Source of the DNA: Thermoleophilia bacterium
GTDB lineage: Bacteria; Actinomycetota; Thermoleophilia; Gaiellales; Gaiellaceae
Direction of reading: 5' to 3'
Assembly (NCBI GenBank): GCA_014534415.1
Contig: JACVRM010000032.1
Span: 1 to 17,024 of the forward strand
Length of the DNA: 17,024 nt
Part shown: one piece after another, positions 5,775 through 13,517 of the stretch
Numbering within the stretch: the first letter of the stretch is position 1
Layout of the letters: each line of letters starts with the position of its first letter
The notes under the pieces: generated by a model
The model's input: the letters and a program-made list of their open reading frames with translations, nothing else
What the model was told of the DNA's origin: nothing
Database searches by the model: none
Program-made: the position numbers and the translations under genes

Positions 5775-8609
5775 GTGTCGAACCGGCGTTCACAGCTCTT
5801 CGTCGTGCTGGCGATCCTCGCCGCGGTCGTCGGCGTGACCCTGCTCATCGTGCCGGCTTCGCCGATTCACCGCTCGCCGACGCTCGGGCTCGACCTCCAG
5901 GGCGGACTGGAGCTCGTCCTCGAGGCGAACCCGCCGCCGGGACGGGAGCTGACCGACGAGGATCTCGACCGCTCGGTCGACACGATCCGCGAACGCATCG
6001 ACAAGCTCGGGGTCAACGAGCCCGACGTCCGCAAGCAGGGCGAGCGGCAGATTTCGGTGCAGCTCGCCGGTGTCTTCGACCGGCAGCGCGCCGTCTCTAT
6101 TATCGGCTCGACCGCGCAGCTCGAGCTGTACAAGCTCGAGGCCAACCTGCTGCGGCCGTCCATCGACCTCACCGGCGCGCGACCCCAGCCCACCGAGAGC
6201 GTCTTCTCGCTGCTCGCGCCCGTCTCGAAGAGCGCCGAGGCGAACGCGTCGCGGTGGTACCTCTTCGACGACCAGAAGCGCGTCGTGGCCGGCCCGCTGC
6301 TCACGCGCGCGCAGCTGCTCAAGACACGCGTGCTGCGCTGCGCGACTGGCGATCTGCAGGGCGCAGACTGCAGGGGCCTGCCGGCGGCGACCCGTGCGAA
6401 GGCGGCAAAGCAGGGCGAGCTGCCCAAAGGCTGGCGCATCCTCGCCCAGCCGCCCAACTCGAAGATCCTGAGCTGCGACGCGAGCGCGGCGCTGTGTCCC
6501 GGGCCCGTCCAGGCGGCCGAGGGGCAAACCTTCTTCTACCTGATCCGCTACCAGCCGGAGCACCCGGACGACCCGATCCCCGAGATGACGGGGCGCGACC
6601 TGAAGCTCTCGGGGACGCGTCAGGACTTCGACCCGCAGACGAACGACGTGATCGTGCTCATGGACTTCACGGACAAGGGCGCCGACAAGTTCCACGAGAT
6701 CACGCAGGAGCTCGCGAACGCGGGGCGCCTGCTGCACTCGCGGATCCGCGGCGAGGAGGAGGAGGCATTCCGCACATTCGCGATCGTCCTGGACGACGAG
6801 ATCAAGTCCTTCCCGACGATCGACTTCGAGGAGAACCCGGGCGGCATCCCCGGCGACAACGGCGCGCAGATCACGGGTCTCGACTCGCTCAGCGAGGCCA
6901 AGGATCTCGCGCTGGTGCTCCAGACCGGTGCGCTCCCCGTCAGGTTCAAGATCGTCGACCAGACGAACGTCTCGGCGACGCTCGGCAAGGACTCGCTGCG
7001 CCAGGCGCTGCGCGCGGCGATCGGCGGGCTCGTCATCGTTGCGCTCTTCCTGATCGTCTTCTACCGCTTCCTCGGCGTCGTCGCCGTGATCGGGCTCGGT
7101 GTCTACGCCGGGCTGCTCTACGCCGTCGTCCTGCTCTTCGGCGTGACGCTGACGCTGCCGGGCTTCGCGGGGATGATCCTGACGATCGGCGTGGCCGCCG
7201 ATGCGAACATCGTCATCTTCGAACGCATCAAGGAGGAATCGCGCGCGGGCAAGTCCGTGCGCGCCGCGATCGGCGCCGGCTACTCGAAGGGCTTCGCCAC
7301 GATCGTGGACGCGAACGTGGTGACGGCGATCACGGCGCTCGTGCTGTTCGCCGTGGCGACCGCCGGCGTGAAGGGCTTCGCGCTCATGCTGCTGATCGGC
7401 ACGGCGATGTCGATGGTGACCGCGGTGGCCGCGACGCGAGCGCTGCTCGGCCTGCTCGCCGGCTTCCGCTGGTTCGACAGCCCGCGCTTCATGGGTGCGC
7501 AGGGCCAGCAGACGGCGCGCTGGCTGCAGATCGACTTCATGGGACTCAAGAAGTGGTGGTTCGCGTTCTCGGCTCTGGTTGTCCTGATCGGGATCGTCTC
7601 GCTGGGCATCCGGGGGCTCAACCTCGGCATCGACTTCGAGGGCGGCACTCAGCTCACGTTCGAGACGCCGCGCGCGGCGGCGATCGACGACGTACGTCCG
7701 GTCATGGAGAGCATCGGACGCGGCGACGCCTACATCCAGGGGGCGGGCCCGGAGACGGAAGGCAAGTTCAAGACGTTCCGCATCCGCACGGAGTCGCTCT
7801 CGGAGAGCGAGCTCGCCGAGGTCGAGCGCAGCCTTCGCAGCGAGTACGGGCGCGACATCTCGCCCAACGTCAAGAGCGTCTCGGAGAGCTTCGGCTCCCA
7901 GATCGCGCGCTCGGCCATCCTCGCCATCTTCGTCTCGTTCCTGCTGATCGTCATCTACATCGCCCTGCGCTTCCAGCCAAAGTTCGCCGTACCGGTGCTC
8001 GCCGCGATCGCGCACGACGTGCTCGTCACGGTCGGTGTGTACTCGGTAACGGGCCGGGAGGTGACGACGGCGACGGTCGCCGCGGTGCTCACGGTGCTCG
8101 GCTACTCGATGTACGACACCATCATCATCTTCGACCGCATCCGCGAGAACATTCCGCTCATGCGGCGGGCGTCGTTCGCGACGATCGCCAACGTGTCGAT
8201 CTGGGAGACGATTCGCCGCTCGCTGGCCACGACGTTCATTACGCTGCTCCCCGTCGCCGCGCTGCTCTTCTTCGGCGGCGACACGCTGAAGGACTTCGCG
8301 TTCGCGCTGTTCGTCGGGATCGGGTCCGGCGCGTACTCGACGGTGTTCATCGCCGCGCCGCTGCTCACGATCTGGAAGGAGCGTGAGCCGGAGTACGCCC
8401 GGCGGCGCGAGACCGAGGAGCGCGGCGACGGGCGCCCGGGGAGGCAGCCCGAGGAGGCGCTCGCCGCGGCGACCGTCGCGGCGTCCGAGCAGCCGGCGCC
8501 CGAGCTGGCGCCCACGATCGACGGCGGCGACGGCGGGACGCGCGCCGAGGCAAGGCGCGAGCGGCGTCGGCAGCGACGACGGTCTCGCCCGCACGGCCGG
8601 GCGCGCTAG
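5775..8609 (+). CDS. secDF: Fused SecD-SecF protein-export membrane protein
   Basis: SecDF uses the proton gradient to pull proteins released by SecYEG out of the membrane. The 944-residue protein is a SecD-SecF fusion. The SecD half (about 1-585) has TM1 at 7-27, the LGLDLQGGLELVL motif, a large external domain and five further TM helices. The SecF half (about 589-866) starts MGLKKWWFAFS and has its own LNLGIDFEGG motif. Residues matching the proton-path positions known from Thermus SecDF are present: D476 (AADANIVIFER), D781 (SMYDTIIIFDR) and R815 (TIRRS). An external segment around residues 145-260 is longer than in compact SecDs and holds three cysteines. The tail after 870 is Arg/Glu/Ala-rich. 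GTG 5775 is chosen because the N-terminal TM follows directly; no ribosome site is seen. Confidence 0.95.
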   Translation: MSNRRSQLFVVLAILAAVVGVTLLIVPASPIHRSPTLGLDLQGGLELVLEANPPPGRELTDEDLDRSVDTIRERIDKLGVNEPDVRKQGERQISVQLAGVFDRQRAVSIIGSTAQLELYKLEANLLRPSIDLTGARPQPTESVFSLLAPVSKSAEANASRWYLFDDQKRVVAGPLLTRAQLLKTRVLRCATGDLQGADCRGLPAATRAKAAKQGELPKGWRILAQPPNSKILSCDASAALCPGPVQAAEGQTFFYLIRYQPEHPDDPIPEMTGRDLKLSGTRQDFDPQTNDVIVLMDFTDKGADKFHEITQELANAGRLLHSRIRGEEEEAFRTFAIVLDDEIKSFPTIDFEENPGGIPGDNGAQITGLDSLSEAKDLALVLQTGALPVRFKIVDQTNVSATLGKDSLRQALRAAIGGLVIVALFLIVFYRFLGVVAVIGLGVYAGLLYAVVLLFGVTLTLPGFAGMILTIGVAADANIVIFERIKEESRAGKSVRAAIGAGYSKGFATIVDANVVTAITALVLFAVATAGVKGFALMLLIGTAMSMVTAVAATRALLGLLAGFRWFDSPRFMGAQGQQTARWLQIDFMGLKKWWFAFSALVVLIGIVSLGIRGLNLGIDFEGGTQLTFETPRAAAIDDVRPVMESIGRGDAYIQGAGPETEGKFKTFRIRTESLSESELAEVERSLRSEYGRDISPNVKSVSESFGSQIARSAILAIFVSFLLIVIYIALRFQPKFAVPVLAAIAHDVLVTVGVYSVTGREVTTATVAAVLTVLGYSMYDTIIIFDRIRENIPLMRRASFATIANVSIWETIRRSLATTFITLLPVAALLFFGGDTLKDFAFALFVGIGSGAYSTVFIAAPLLTIWKEREPEYARRRETEERGDGRPGRQPEEALAAATVAASEQPAPELAPTIDGGDGGTRAEARRERRRQRRRSRPHGRAR

Positions 8610-8613
8610 CGCG

Positions 8614-8973
8614 TTGGCCGGGTCGGACGCGCTCCGGGAGCTGGTAGAACAGCTGGGTCTCGCCGCGATCGGCGCCGTCTCGCTGACATCCGAGCGCGCC
8701 GACAGGCTCGCCGACGAGCTGGCCGCGCGGGGGGGCTTGCGTCGCGAGGACGTACGCGTCGTGATCGACGACCTGGTGGGCCGCTGGCGTTCCGACGCCG
8801 GCCGTGTCGGCCAGCGCGCGAGCGTCGCGTTGGAGGGCTGGTTCGAAGAGTTCGGACTCGTCACGCGCGACCGCTTCGACGAGCTCGAGTTGCGCGTCGC
8901 CCAGCTCGAGCACCGCCTCCGGCTCCTCGAGCCGCCCACCCCGGGCTCGGACGGCGCCCCGCCACGCGTCTAG
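8614..8973 (+). CDS. Phasin-like helical protein
   Basis: This 119-residue all-helical protein resembles the small phasin-like/polyhydroxyalkanoate-granule-associated family often seen in actinobacteria: a LTSERADRLADELAARGG segment (24-41), a middle helix with DDLVGRWRSDA, LGLVTRDRF-type spacing (FGLVTRDRFDEL, 80-91) and a final coiled coil (about 88-106). The assignment is by pattern and not certain. TTG 8614, four bases after the secDF stop, is the only start in this frame that avoids a long arginine-rich shadow overlapping secDF; no good ribosome site is visible, so coupling to secDF is likely. The role is unknown; binding to a hydrophobic surface or self-assembly is the usual expectation for such proteins. 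Confidence 0.65.
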   Translation: MAGSDALRELVEQLGLAAIGAVSLTSERADRLADELAARGGLRREDVRVVIDDLVGRWRSDAGRVGQRASVALEGWFEEFGLVTRDRFDELELRVAQLEHRLRLLEPPTPGSDGAPPRV

Positions 8974-9047
8974 CGTCGCGCGGCTTTCGTCACCGGTTGG
9001 TTCGGCTCCCGGCACGCTCGGTCGAACACGCGTGCGCTCTGACTCGC

Positions 9048-9131
9048 TAGCGTGAAAGCGGGTGGTGGGCTCGGGGTGCCCCGGAGTCAGGCGCGGACGG
9101 GGCCGCGGGCGCCCGTGTCACACTGAGCGAC
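9048..9131 (+). promoter_or_regulatory. Candidate promoter region of the UbiB-like gene
   Basis: The 158-base gap after 8973 holds TAGCGT (9048-9053), a TANNNT box that would give a leader of about 70 bases. It also holds CACACT (9119-9124), exactly seven bases before the GTG, which would fit a leaderless start. Between them are a short hairpin (CGGGG-TG-CCCCG, about 9072-9083) and a 10-bp palindrome CGGGCGCCCG (9106-9115). Neither hairpin is followed by a T run, so I do not call a terminator. Which promoter is used cannot be told. Confidence 0.3.
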
Positions 9132-10781
9132 GTGGCGCAGGCACCGCCTCGCAACCTCGGACGCCTCTCGGAGATCGCGCAGGTCGCCGCGCGTCACGGC
9201 TTCGGCTACCTCTTCGACACGCGCAAGCTCCGCCGGCAGGGCGACTTCGTCGACGGAGCCCCGTCCCAGCGCGGCGTTCACCTACGGGAGATGCTCGACG
9301 AGCTCGGGCCCACCTTCGTCAAGTTCGGGCAGCTGCTCTCGATGCGCCCGGACGTCCTGCCGGCGGACGTGATCGCGGAGCTTCGCGGCCTCCAGGACGA
9401 TGTCACCCCGTTCGCGTTCGAGGACGTGGAGCTCGTCATCCGAGCCGAGCTCGGCCTGCCCGTCGAGCGCCTCTTCCGCGATTTCGAAGAGACGCCGCTG
9501 GCCGCCGCGTCGATCGGCCAGGTACACCGTGCTGTCCTGCCGAACGGCCGGCGCGTCGCCGTCAAGGTGCAGCGTCCCGACGCACCGCGGCAGATCGAGG
9601 CGGACATCGCACTCCTCTACCAGGCGGCGAAGCTCGCGAAGGAGCGCGTCCGCCGGCTCGACTTCATCGATGCGCGCGGCATCGTCGACGAGTTCAGCCG
9701 CTCGATTCGCCAGGAGCTCGACTACCGCACGGAGGCGCGCAACGCGGAGACGTTCCGCCGCCACTTCGCCGGCCACCCGCGCGTGCGCGTACCACGCGTC
9801 TACTGGAAGTACACGCGAGCGCGCGTGCTGACGCTCGAGTTCATCGACGGCATCCAGCTCGCCGACATCGAGGCCTCGACCTACTCGGTGGTCGACCGCC
9901 GTCGACTCGCCGAGGTCATCACCGAGGCGTGGATGACCATGATCTTCCGCAACGGCTTCTTCCACGGCGATCCGCACCCCGCGAACATCCTCATCCTCGA
10001 GGGCGCGGAGGGCGTCGGCCTCGTCGACTTCGGGCTCGCCGGAAAGCTGACCGATGCCGACATGGCCAAGCTGACGCGGCTCTTCATCGACGCGACGAAC
10101 GAGAACGTCGAGGCGCTGCCGAAGCGACTCGCCGAGCTCGGCGTCCGCTACCCGCGCGACCGGGAAGCCGAGTTCACCGCCGAGCTGCGCGAGCTGTTCT
10201 ACCGCTACTACGGGATGTCGCTCTCCGAAATCGACCCGCTCCAGGTCATCCGCGAGGGCTTCGACCTCATCTACTCGATGAACCTCCAGCTGCCGACGCG
10301 CTTCCTGCTCCTGGACAAGGCGATCGCCACGCTCGCCTCGGTCGGCGTGGAGCTCTACCCCGATTTCAACGTCTTCGAGGTTGCGAAGCCGTATGCGCGC
10401 AGTCTGCTCGTCGGGCGGTACAGCCCGGGTCGGATGCTGTCACGCGCCCGCCGGGAGACGACCGACCTGGCGCGGATCACGCGCGACCTCCCGCACCAGC
10501 TGAGCGACATCCTGGAGCAGGCGCGGGACGGCCAGATCGAGGTCGGCTTCGTTCACAAGGGCGTCGAGGAGTTCCTGCACAAGATGGACGTCGCGTTCAA
10601 CCGCCTGGTCGTCGCGCTCGTCGTCGCGGCCGGCCTCATCTCGTCGAGTCTGATGGGCATCTTCGCCGAGGAAGGGCCGCAAGTGTTCGGCATCCACTTC
10701 CTATCGGTGATCGGCTTCCTGCTCTCCGGCGTGCTCGCTGCCTGGCTACTCGTCGGCGTACTGCGCTCGGGACGGCTCTGA
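9132..10781 (+). CDS. ABC1/UbiB-family atypical kinase-like membrane protein
   Basis: Members of the ABC1/ADCK/UbiB family are membrane-anchored atypical kinases or ATPases linked to isoprenoid quinone and lipid metabolism. The 549-residue protein has the full signature: KxGQ motif KFGQLLSMRPDVLP (64 on), the Ala-rich loop AAASIGQVHRA (124-134), the ATP-site lysine K145 in VAVKVQRP, ELDY (195-198) with the following EARNAE, HGDPHPAN (278-285) and the metal-binding DFGLAG (299-304). Two TM segments close the protein (about 484-504 and 515-540). GTG 9132 is chosen because the N-terminal helices start there. It stands alone, with 158 bases before it and 175 after it. I would not give the symbol ubiB, since actinobacteria mostly make menaquinone and the substrate is unproven. 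Confidence 0.92.
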   Translation: MAQAPPRNLGRLSEIAQVAARHGFGYLFDTRKLRRQGDFVDGAPSQRGVHLREMLDELGPTFVKFGQLLSMRPDVLPADVIAELRGLQDDVTPFAFEDVELVIRAELGLPVERLFRDFEETPLAAASIGQVHRAVLPNGRRVAVKVQRPDAPRQIEADIALLYQAAKLAKERVRRLDFIDARGIVDEFSRSIRQELDYRTEARNAETFRRHFAGHPRVRVPRVYWKYTRARVLTLEFIDGIQLADIEASTYSVVDRRRLAEVITEAWMTMIFRNGFFHGDPHPANILILEGAEGVGLVDFGLAGKLTDADMAKLTRLFIDATNENVEALPKRLAELGVRYPRDREAEFTAELRELFYRYYGMSLSEIDPLQVIREGFDLIYSMNLQLPTRFLLLDKAIATLASVGVELYPDFNVFEVAKPYARSLLVGRYSPGRMLSRARRETTDLARITRDLPHQLSDILEQARDGQIEVGFVHKGVEEFLHKMDVAFNRLVVALVVAAGLISSSLMGIFAEEGPQVFGIHFLSVIGFLLSGVLAAWLLVGVLRSGRL

Positions 10782-10872
10782 TGTCGCTCCGCGTCGCGGC
10801 GTTCGACGGGCGGCGGCGGTGCTGATCGCGCTCGCGACCGTCTCGAGCTGACGCGACGGCACCGGACGGCTG

Positions 10873-10888
10873 TCGACAGCGCTGTCGA
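10873..10888. promoter_or_regulatory. 16-bp perfect palindrome, candidate operator
   Basis: TCGACAGCGCTGTCGA is a perfect palindrome of eight bases per arm, centred between 10880 and 10881. The hexamer TGTCGA also occurs as a direct repeat twelve bases apart (10871-10876 and 10883-10888), and a third CTGTCG lies at 10920-10925 in the putative -35 region. It lies about 56 bases upstream of the -10 box of the regulator gene that follows, and no T run follows it, so an operator is likelier than a terminator. Confidence 0.5.
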
Positions 10889-10919
10889 TCATTCGTCGCA
10901 CAGTTGCGCGAAAGGACAT

Positions 10920-10956
10920 CTGTCGCGCCGCGCCGGCGGCCTCTACCGTCGTCGCC
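10920..10956 (+). promoter_or_regulatory. Candidate leaderless promoter of the degenerate-receiver regulator
   Basis: TACCGT (10944-10949) fits the TANNNT -10 pattern and lies seven bases before the ATG at 10957, so transcription should begin at or next to the A of the start codon. CTGTCG (10920-10925), 18 bases upstream of the -10, is a weak -35. There is no Shine-Dalgarno sequence. The same TACCGT-N7-start arrangement precedes the minus-strand gene at 3210. Confidence 0.5.
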
Positions 10957-11646
10957 ATGAACGCGCTGCTGGTCGCCGAGTCCGAGCACGAGACGCGGTC
11001 GTTCCTCGAGCGCCAGCTCTCGCGGGACGGCTTCGAGGTCATCGAGGCGCGCGCCGCGCGCGAGGCGCTCGACCTCGCCGAGCGCGCGCGACCCGACCTC
11101 GTGCTCGTGGGCAGCAGCCTCGTCGATGCGCTCGACGTCTGCGCCCGGATCCGCTCGGGTGAACCCGGCCGCAGCTGGGATCGCGACGTTCCGGTGATCG
11201 TGCTCGGCGACGACGAGGCAGACGCGCTCGACCGCGTGCGAGCGTTCGCACGCGGGTGTGACGACTTCGTCAACCGGCCGCTCGTCTACGAGGAGTTGCT
11301 CGCGCGCATCCGGGCGGTGCTGCGCCGAACCGGCACGCCCCCGCACGAGCGGCTCGAGGCGGGCGAGATCGTGGTCGACCGGCGTACGCGTCACGTGATG
11401 GTCGCAGGCCGCTCCGTCGCGCTCGCGAGCAAGGAGTACGAGCTGCTCGCCGAGCTGGCGACGGATCCCACGCGCGTGTTCACGAAGGATCAGCTGCTGC
11501 GCGAGGTCTGGGGCTTCCGGTCGCTCGGCCGGACGAGGACTCTCGACTCGCACGCTTCGCGGCTGCGGCGCAAGCTGGCCGCCGCGAGCGACCGACCGTA
11601 CGTACTGAACGTCTGGGGCGTCGGCTACCGGCTGATGCAGCCGTGA
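10957..11646 (+). CDS. Winged-helix regulator with degenerate receiver domain
   Basis: This 229-residue protein has the OmpR-family layout: a receiver fold (about 1-123) and a winged-helix DNA-binding domain (about 130-228, with RTLDSHASRLRRKL and WGVGYRL). The receiver has lost its chemistry. The position of the phospho-acceptor Asp is G52 (LVLVGSSL), the conserved Thr is G84 (VIVLGDDEA), the Lys is R107 (FVNRPL), and the acidic pair is A7/E8. Aspartyl phosphorylation therefore looks impossible, placing it among atypical regulators controlled by ligand, partner protein or amount. There is no adjacent histidine kinase. The ATG at 10957 follows a leaderless-type promoter. The stop overlaps the GTG of the next gene (GTGA), which encodes a lipoprotein, so the regulator may serve that cell-envelope unit. 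DNA-binding residues look intact. Confidence 0.92.
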   Translation: MNALLVAESEHETRSFLERQLSRDGFEVIEARAAREALDLAERARPDLVLVGSSLVDALDVCARIRSGEPGRSWDRDVPVIVLGDDEADALDRVRAFARGCDDFVNRPLVYEELLARIRAVLRRTGTPPHERLEAGEIVVDRRTRHVMVAGRSVALASKEYELLAELATDPTRVFTKDQLLREVWGFRSLGRTRTLDSHASRLRRKLAAASDRPYVLNVWGVGYRLMQP

Positions 11647-12902
11647 GACGTGTCCGCAACAGCCAATTGCGAGCGGCTCTTCGCCGCGGTACGAAGCCGT
11701 ACATGCAGGCTGCGGTGCGCGCATTGACCATCGCCGCGGTGGCAGCGACGGCCTTCGGCGCCGGCTGTGGGGAGGACTCGGGTCGAGACGCGGCTCCGTC
11801 GGGCGCGGGCCATCCAGTCCAGCAGGTGGCGCTGCCGAAGGAAATCAGCAGTGTCGGCCGGGCGCATGTGGCCGGCCGCGTGCTGCGTGAGGCGTCGGGC
11901 GCAACCGCCACGCTCGACGAGCGCATCTTCGCGCCGCTCGTCGGCGATCTGTCGCCCACGGCCGCGCTGTCGGCCGACGGCCGTTCGCTCGCTTACAGCA
12001 CGTGGGCGGACGCGCCGGGGGTCGACTACCGCCATCTCGATGCGGGCGACGCGATCGGCATCCCCTCGATCCGGATCCACGACCTACGCACCCGCAGCGA
12101 GCAGCTCTTGGCGCTGGGAGCCGACTCGTTCGCCTGGCGGTCCGACGGCGCGATCGCGTATGTCCGAGCGAACGAGCCGATGTACCGCTCGTCGTCCCCG
12201 TACCCGGGTCACGTCTACGTTCGCCGAGCCCTCGCGGCACAGCCCGAGCGCTGGTCGACGGAACCGGGCCGCTACGTGGTCGTCGGCTGGGCCGGTAGTC
12301 GTCTCATCGTGTATCGCCGGCCGTTCGGCGAGCAGCTCGATGTCGCCGTGTTCGACGCGCCGGGGCAGGCGCGCGTGCTCGCGCGCGATGCCGGGGTCGT
12401 CGCAATCGAGCCGACCGGCGAACGGCTCGTCGTCGAGCGCGGCGAGCGCATGGAGGTCGAGCTCCTCGACGTCGCCGGCGGCGCGCGCCTCGCTTCGCTG
12501 CATATCGACCCGGAGTCAGTTGGCCCGGTCGTTTACGGCGGCGACTGGGCCGGAGAGCGGGTCGTGGCTCCCGGGAACGGCAAGCTCGTCGTCTTCCACG
12601 TCGCGGACGATCTGGTGCTCGAGCACGTCATCGACTTCGGCGTGTCCGCGTTCAAGTCCGGCGGAATCAGCGACGCGCGCTTCCTAGACGACTCCGGCAA
12701 CCGGGTCGCAGCGATCGCCAGCGTCGTGGAGCCCTTGACGCTGGAGCAGGCCGAGGCCGGCATGGAGGAATTCAATGCGCCCGGTTCCGCGTTCGTCGTG
12801 ACATGCGAACGGACGACCCGCGCGTGCCGGCGCGGTCCCGGGTACTCGCCTCGCACGTGGATTCAACTCCTCGACGACTCGGCCGGACGGAGGCGCAGAT
12901 GA
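11643..12902 (+). CDS. Lipoprotein with beta-propeller-like repeats
   Basis: The product (419 residues from GTG 11643) carries a lipoprotein signal peptide: a hydrophobic stretch ending FGAG before C42, followed by a charged, flexible linker. The rest shows propeller-like blocks, such as LSADGRSLAYSTW (about 108-120) and FAWRSDGAIAYVRA (about 163-176), similar to TolB/WD40-like repeats. No catalytic motif is visible. GTG 11643 overlaps the regulator stop by four bases; ATG 11703 (codon 21) would give a more typical 21-residue signal peptide, and neither has a clear ribosome site. The stop overlaps the ATG of the following secreted protein (ATGA). It is probably anchored on the outer face of the membrane as a binding or sensing protein. 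Function is not known. Confidence 0.8.
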   Translation: MRRVRNSQLRAALRRGTKPYMQAAVRALTIAAVAATAFGAGCGEDSGRDAAPSGAGHPVQQVALPKEISSVGRAHVAGRVLREASGATATLDERIFAPLVGDLSPTAALSADGRSLAYSTWADAPGVDYRHLDAGDAIGIPSIRIHDLRTRSEQLLALGADSFAWRSDGAIAYVRANEPMYRSSSPYPGHVYVRRALAAQPERWSTEPGRYVVVGWAGSRLIVYRRPFGEQLDVAVFDAPGQARVLARDAGVVAIEPTGERLVVERGERMEVELLDVAGGARLASLHIDPESVGPVVYGGDWAGERVVAPGNGKLVVFHVADDLVLEHVIDFGVSAFKSGGISDARFLDDSGNRVAAIASVVEPLTLEQAEAGMEEFNAPGSAFVVTCERTTRACRRGPGYSPRTWIQLLDDSAGRRRR

Positions 12903-13453
12903 CCGGTTCCCTGCGCGCCGTCTGCGTCGCCATCTGTGCGGCGGTCGTCGTGGCGCTCGCCGCGCCGCCGACGGCGAGCGCGTGGCGGTTCACGTTCTAC
13001 AAGCACACGAACATCCACTCGAATCTCTCGTTCGCGTGGGTGGATCCGTACGACGGGCTTGTCTACTCGGCGAGCTGGCGCGCCGGCTCCGGTGTCTCGA
13101 CCAACGCGTGCTGGGTCGACCACGGTTGGCTCCCGAGCGGCTACTACGACATGACCGGCCACGTCGACCACTTCGACGACCGCATCAAAGGACGCGTCTG
13201 GAGGCTGAGCGACAAGCGCTGCTCGAACGGCCAGCTCCGTACCGCGCTGTTCATCCACACGGAGGAGAGTCCGTGGCACGGCCAGTGGTGTGAGCCATGG
13301 TGCTGGGACGGCGACGTCGACTACTACTCGGAAGGCTGCATCAAGGTCGCGTACCCGTACGACATCGGCGCGCTGCATGCGCGCTACCACGCGTACGGCT
13401 GGAACGCGCACGGCTGGTACACGGCGCCGAACGCGCTGTACGTGTACGGCTAG
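12899..13453 (+). CDS. Secreted protein, possible divergent L,D-transpeptidase-like
   Basis: This 184-residue protein has a Sec signal peptide (hydrophobic core about 7-22, cleavage likely after TASA at 28). The mature part is rich in Trp, Tyr and His and has five cysteines (71, 108, 131, 135, 147). Toward the C terminus LFIHTEE (H120) is followed 24 residues later by S144-E-G-C147-I-K-V. This resembles the His plus [S/T]-x-G-C-[IV]-R/K catalytic signature of YkuD-type L,D-transpeptidases, with Lys where Arg is usual and Glu where His is usual. If real, it would act on peptidoglycan peptides, but the fold is unproven and the cysteines could simply form disulfides. ATG 12899 overlaps the lipoprotein stop and has GGAGG (12889-12893) five bases upstream. 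It is the third gene of the unit. Confidence 0.8.
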   Translation: MTGSLRAVCVAICAAVVVALAAPPTASAWRFTFYKHTNIHSNLSFAWVDPYDGLVYSASWRAGSGVSTNACWVDHGWLPSGYYDMTGHVDHFDDRIKGRVWRLSDKRCSNGQLRTALFIHTEESPWHGQWCEPWCWDGDVDYYSEGCIKVAYPYDIGALHARYHAYGWNAHGWYTAPNALYVYG

Positions 13454-13484
13454 GCGGCGTGCGGCCTGCGGCTCGCCGCGCCGC

Positions 13485-13490
13485 TAGGCT
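13485..13490 (+). promoter_or_regulatory. -10 box of the TenA/PqqC-like gene
   Basis: TAGGCT matches TANNNT, 28 bases before the GTG. A start near 13497 would leave a leader of about 20 bases that includes the strong purine-rich ribosome site GAGGAGGAG (13504-13512). No -35 is convincing. It lies in the 64-base gap after the secreted protein. Confidence 0.4.
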
Positions 13491-13517
13491 CTCACCGTCG
13501 AACGAGGAGGAGCTTCC

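Noticed and set aside
8383..8613. N-terminal extension of the phasin-like protein into secDF
   Set aside because: The extra residues are a repetitive Arg/Ser/Pro shadow of the secDF tail. The family-like part begins after TTG 8614.
5790..8939. Long minus-strand open frame (over 1000 codons) across secDF
   Set aside because: It is antisense to an unmistakable secDF, has Arg/Asp/His-rich shadow composition and no domain. High-GC third positions keep antisense frames open.
9072..9115. GC hairpins before the UbiB-like gene as a terminator
   Set aside because: The stems are short and no T-rich run follows, so an intrinsic terminator is not supported.
10781..10825. 14-codon ORF directly after the UbiB-like stop (TGATG overlap)
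   Set aside because: It is too short and arginine-rich, with no ribosome site or recognisable peptide; chance is the simplest explanation.
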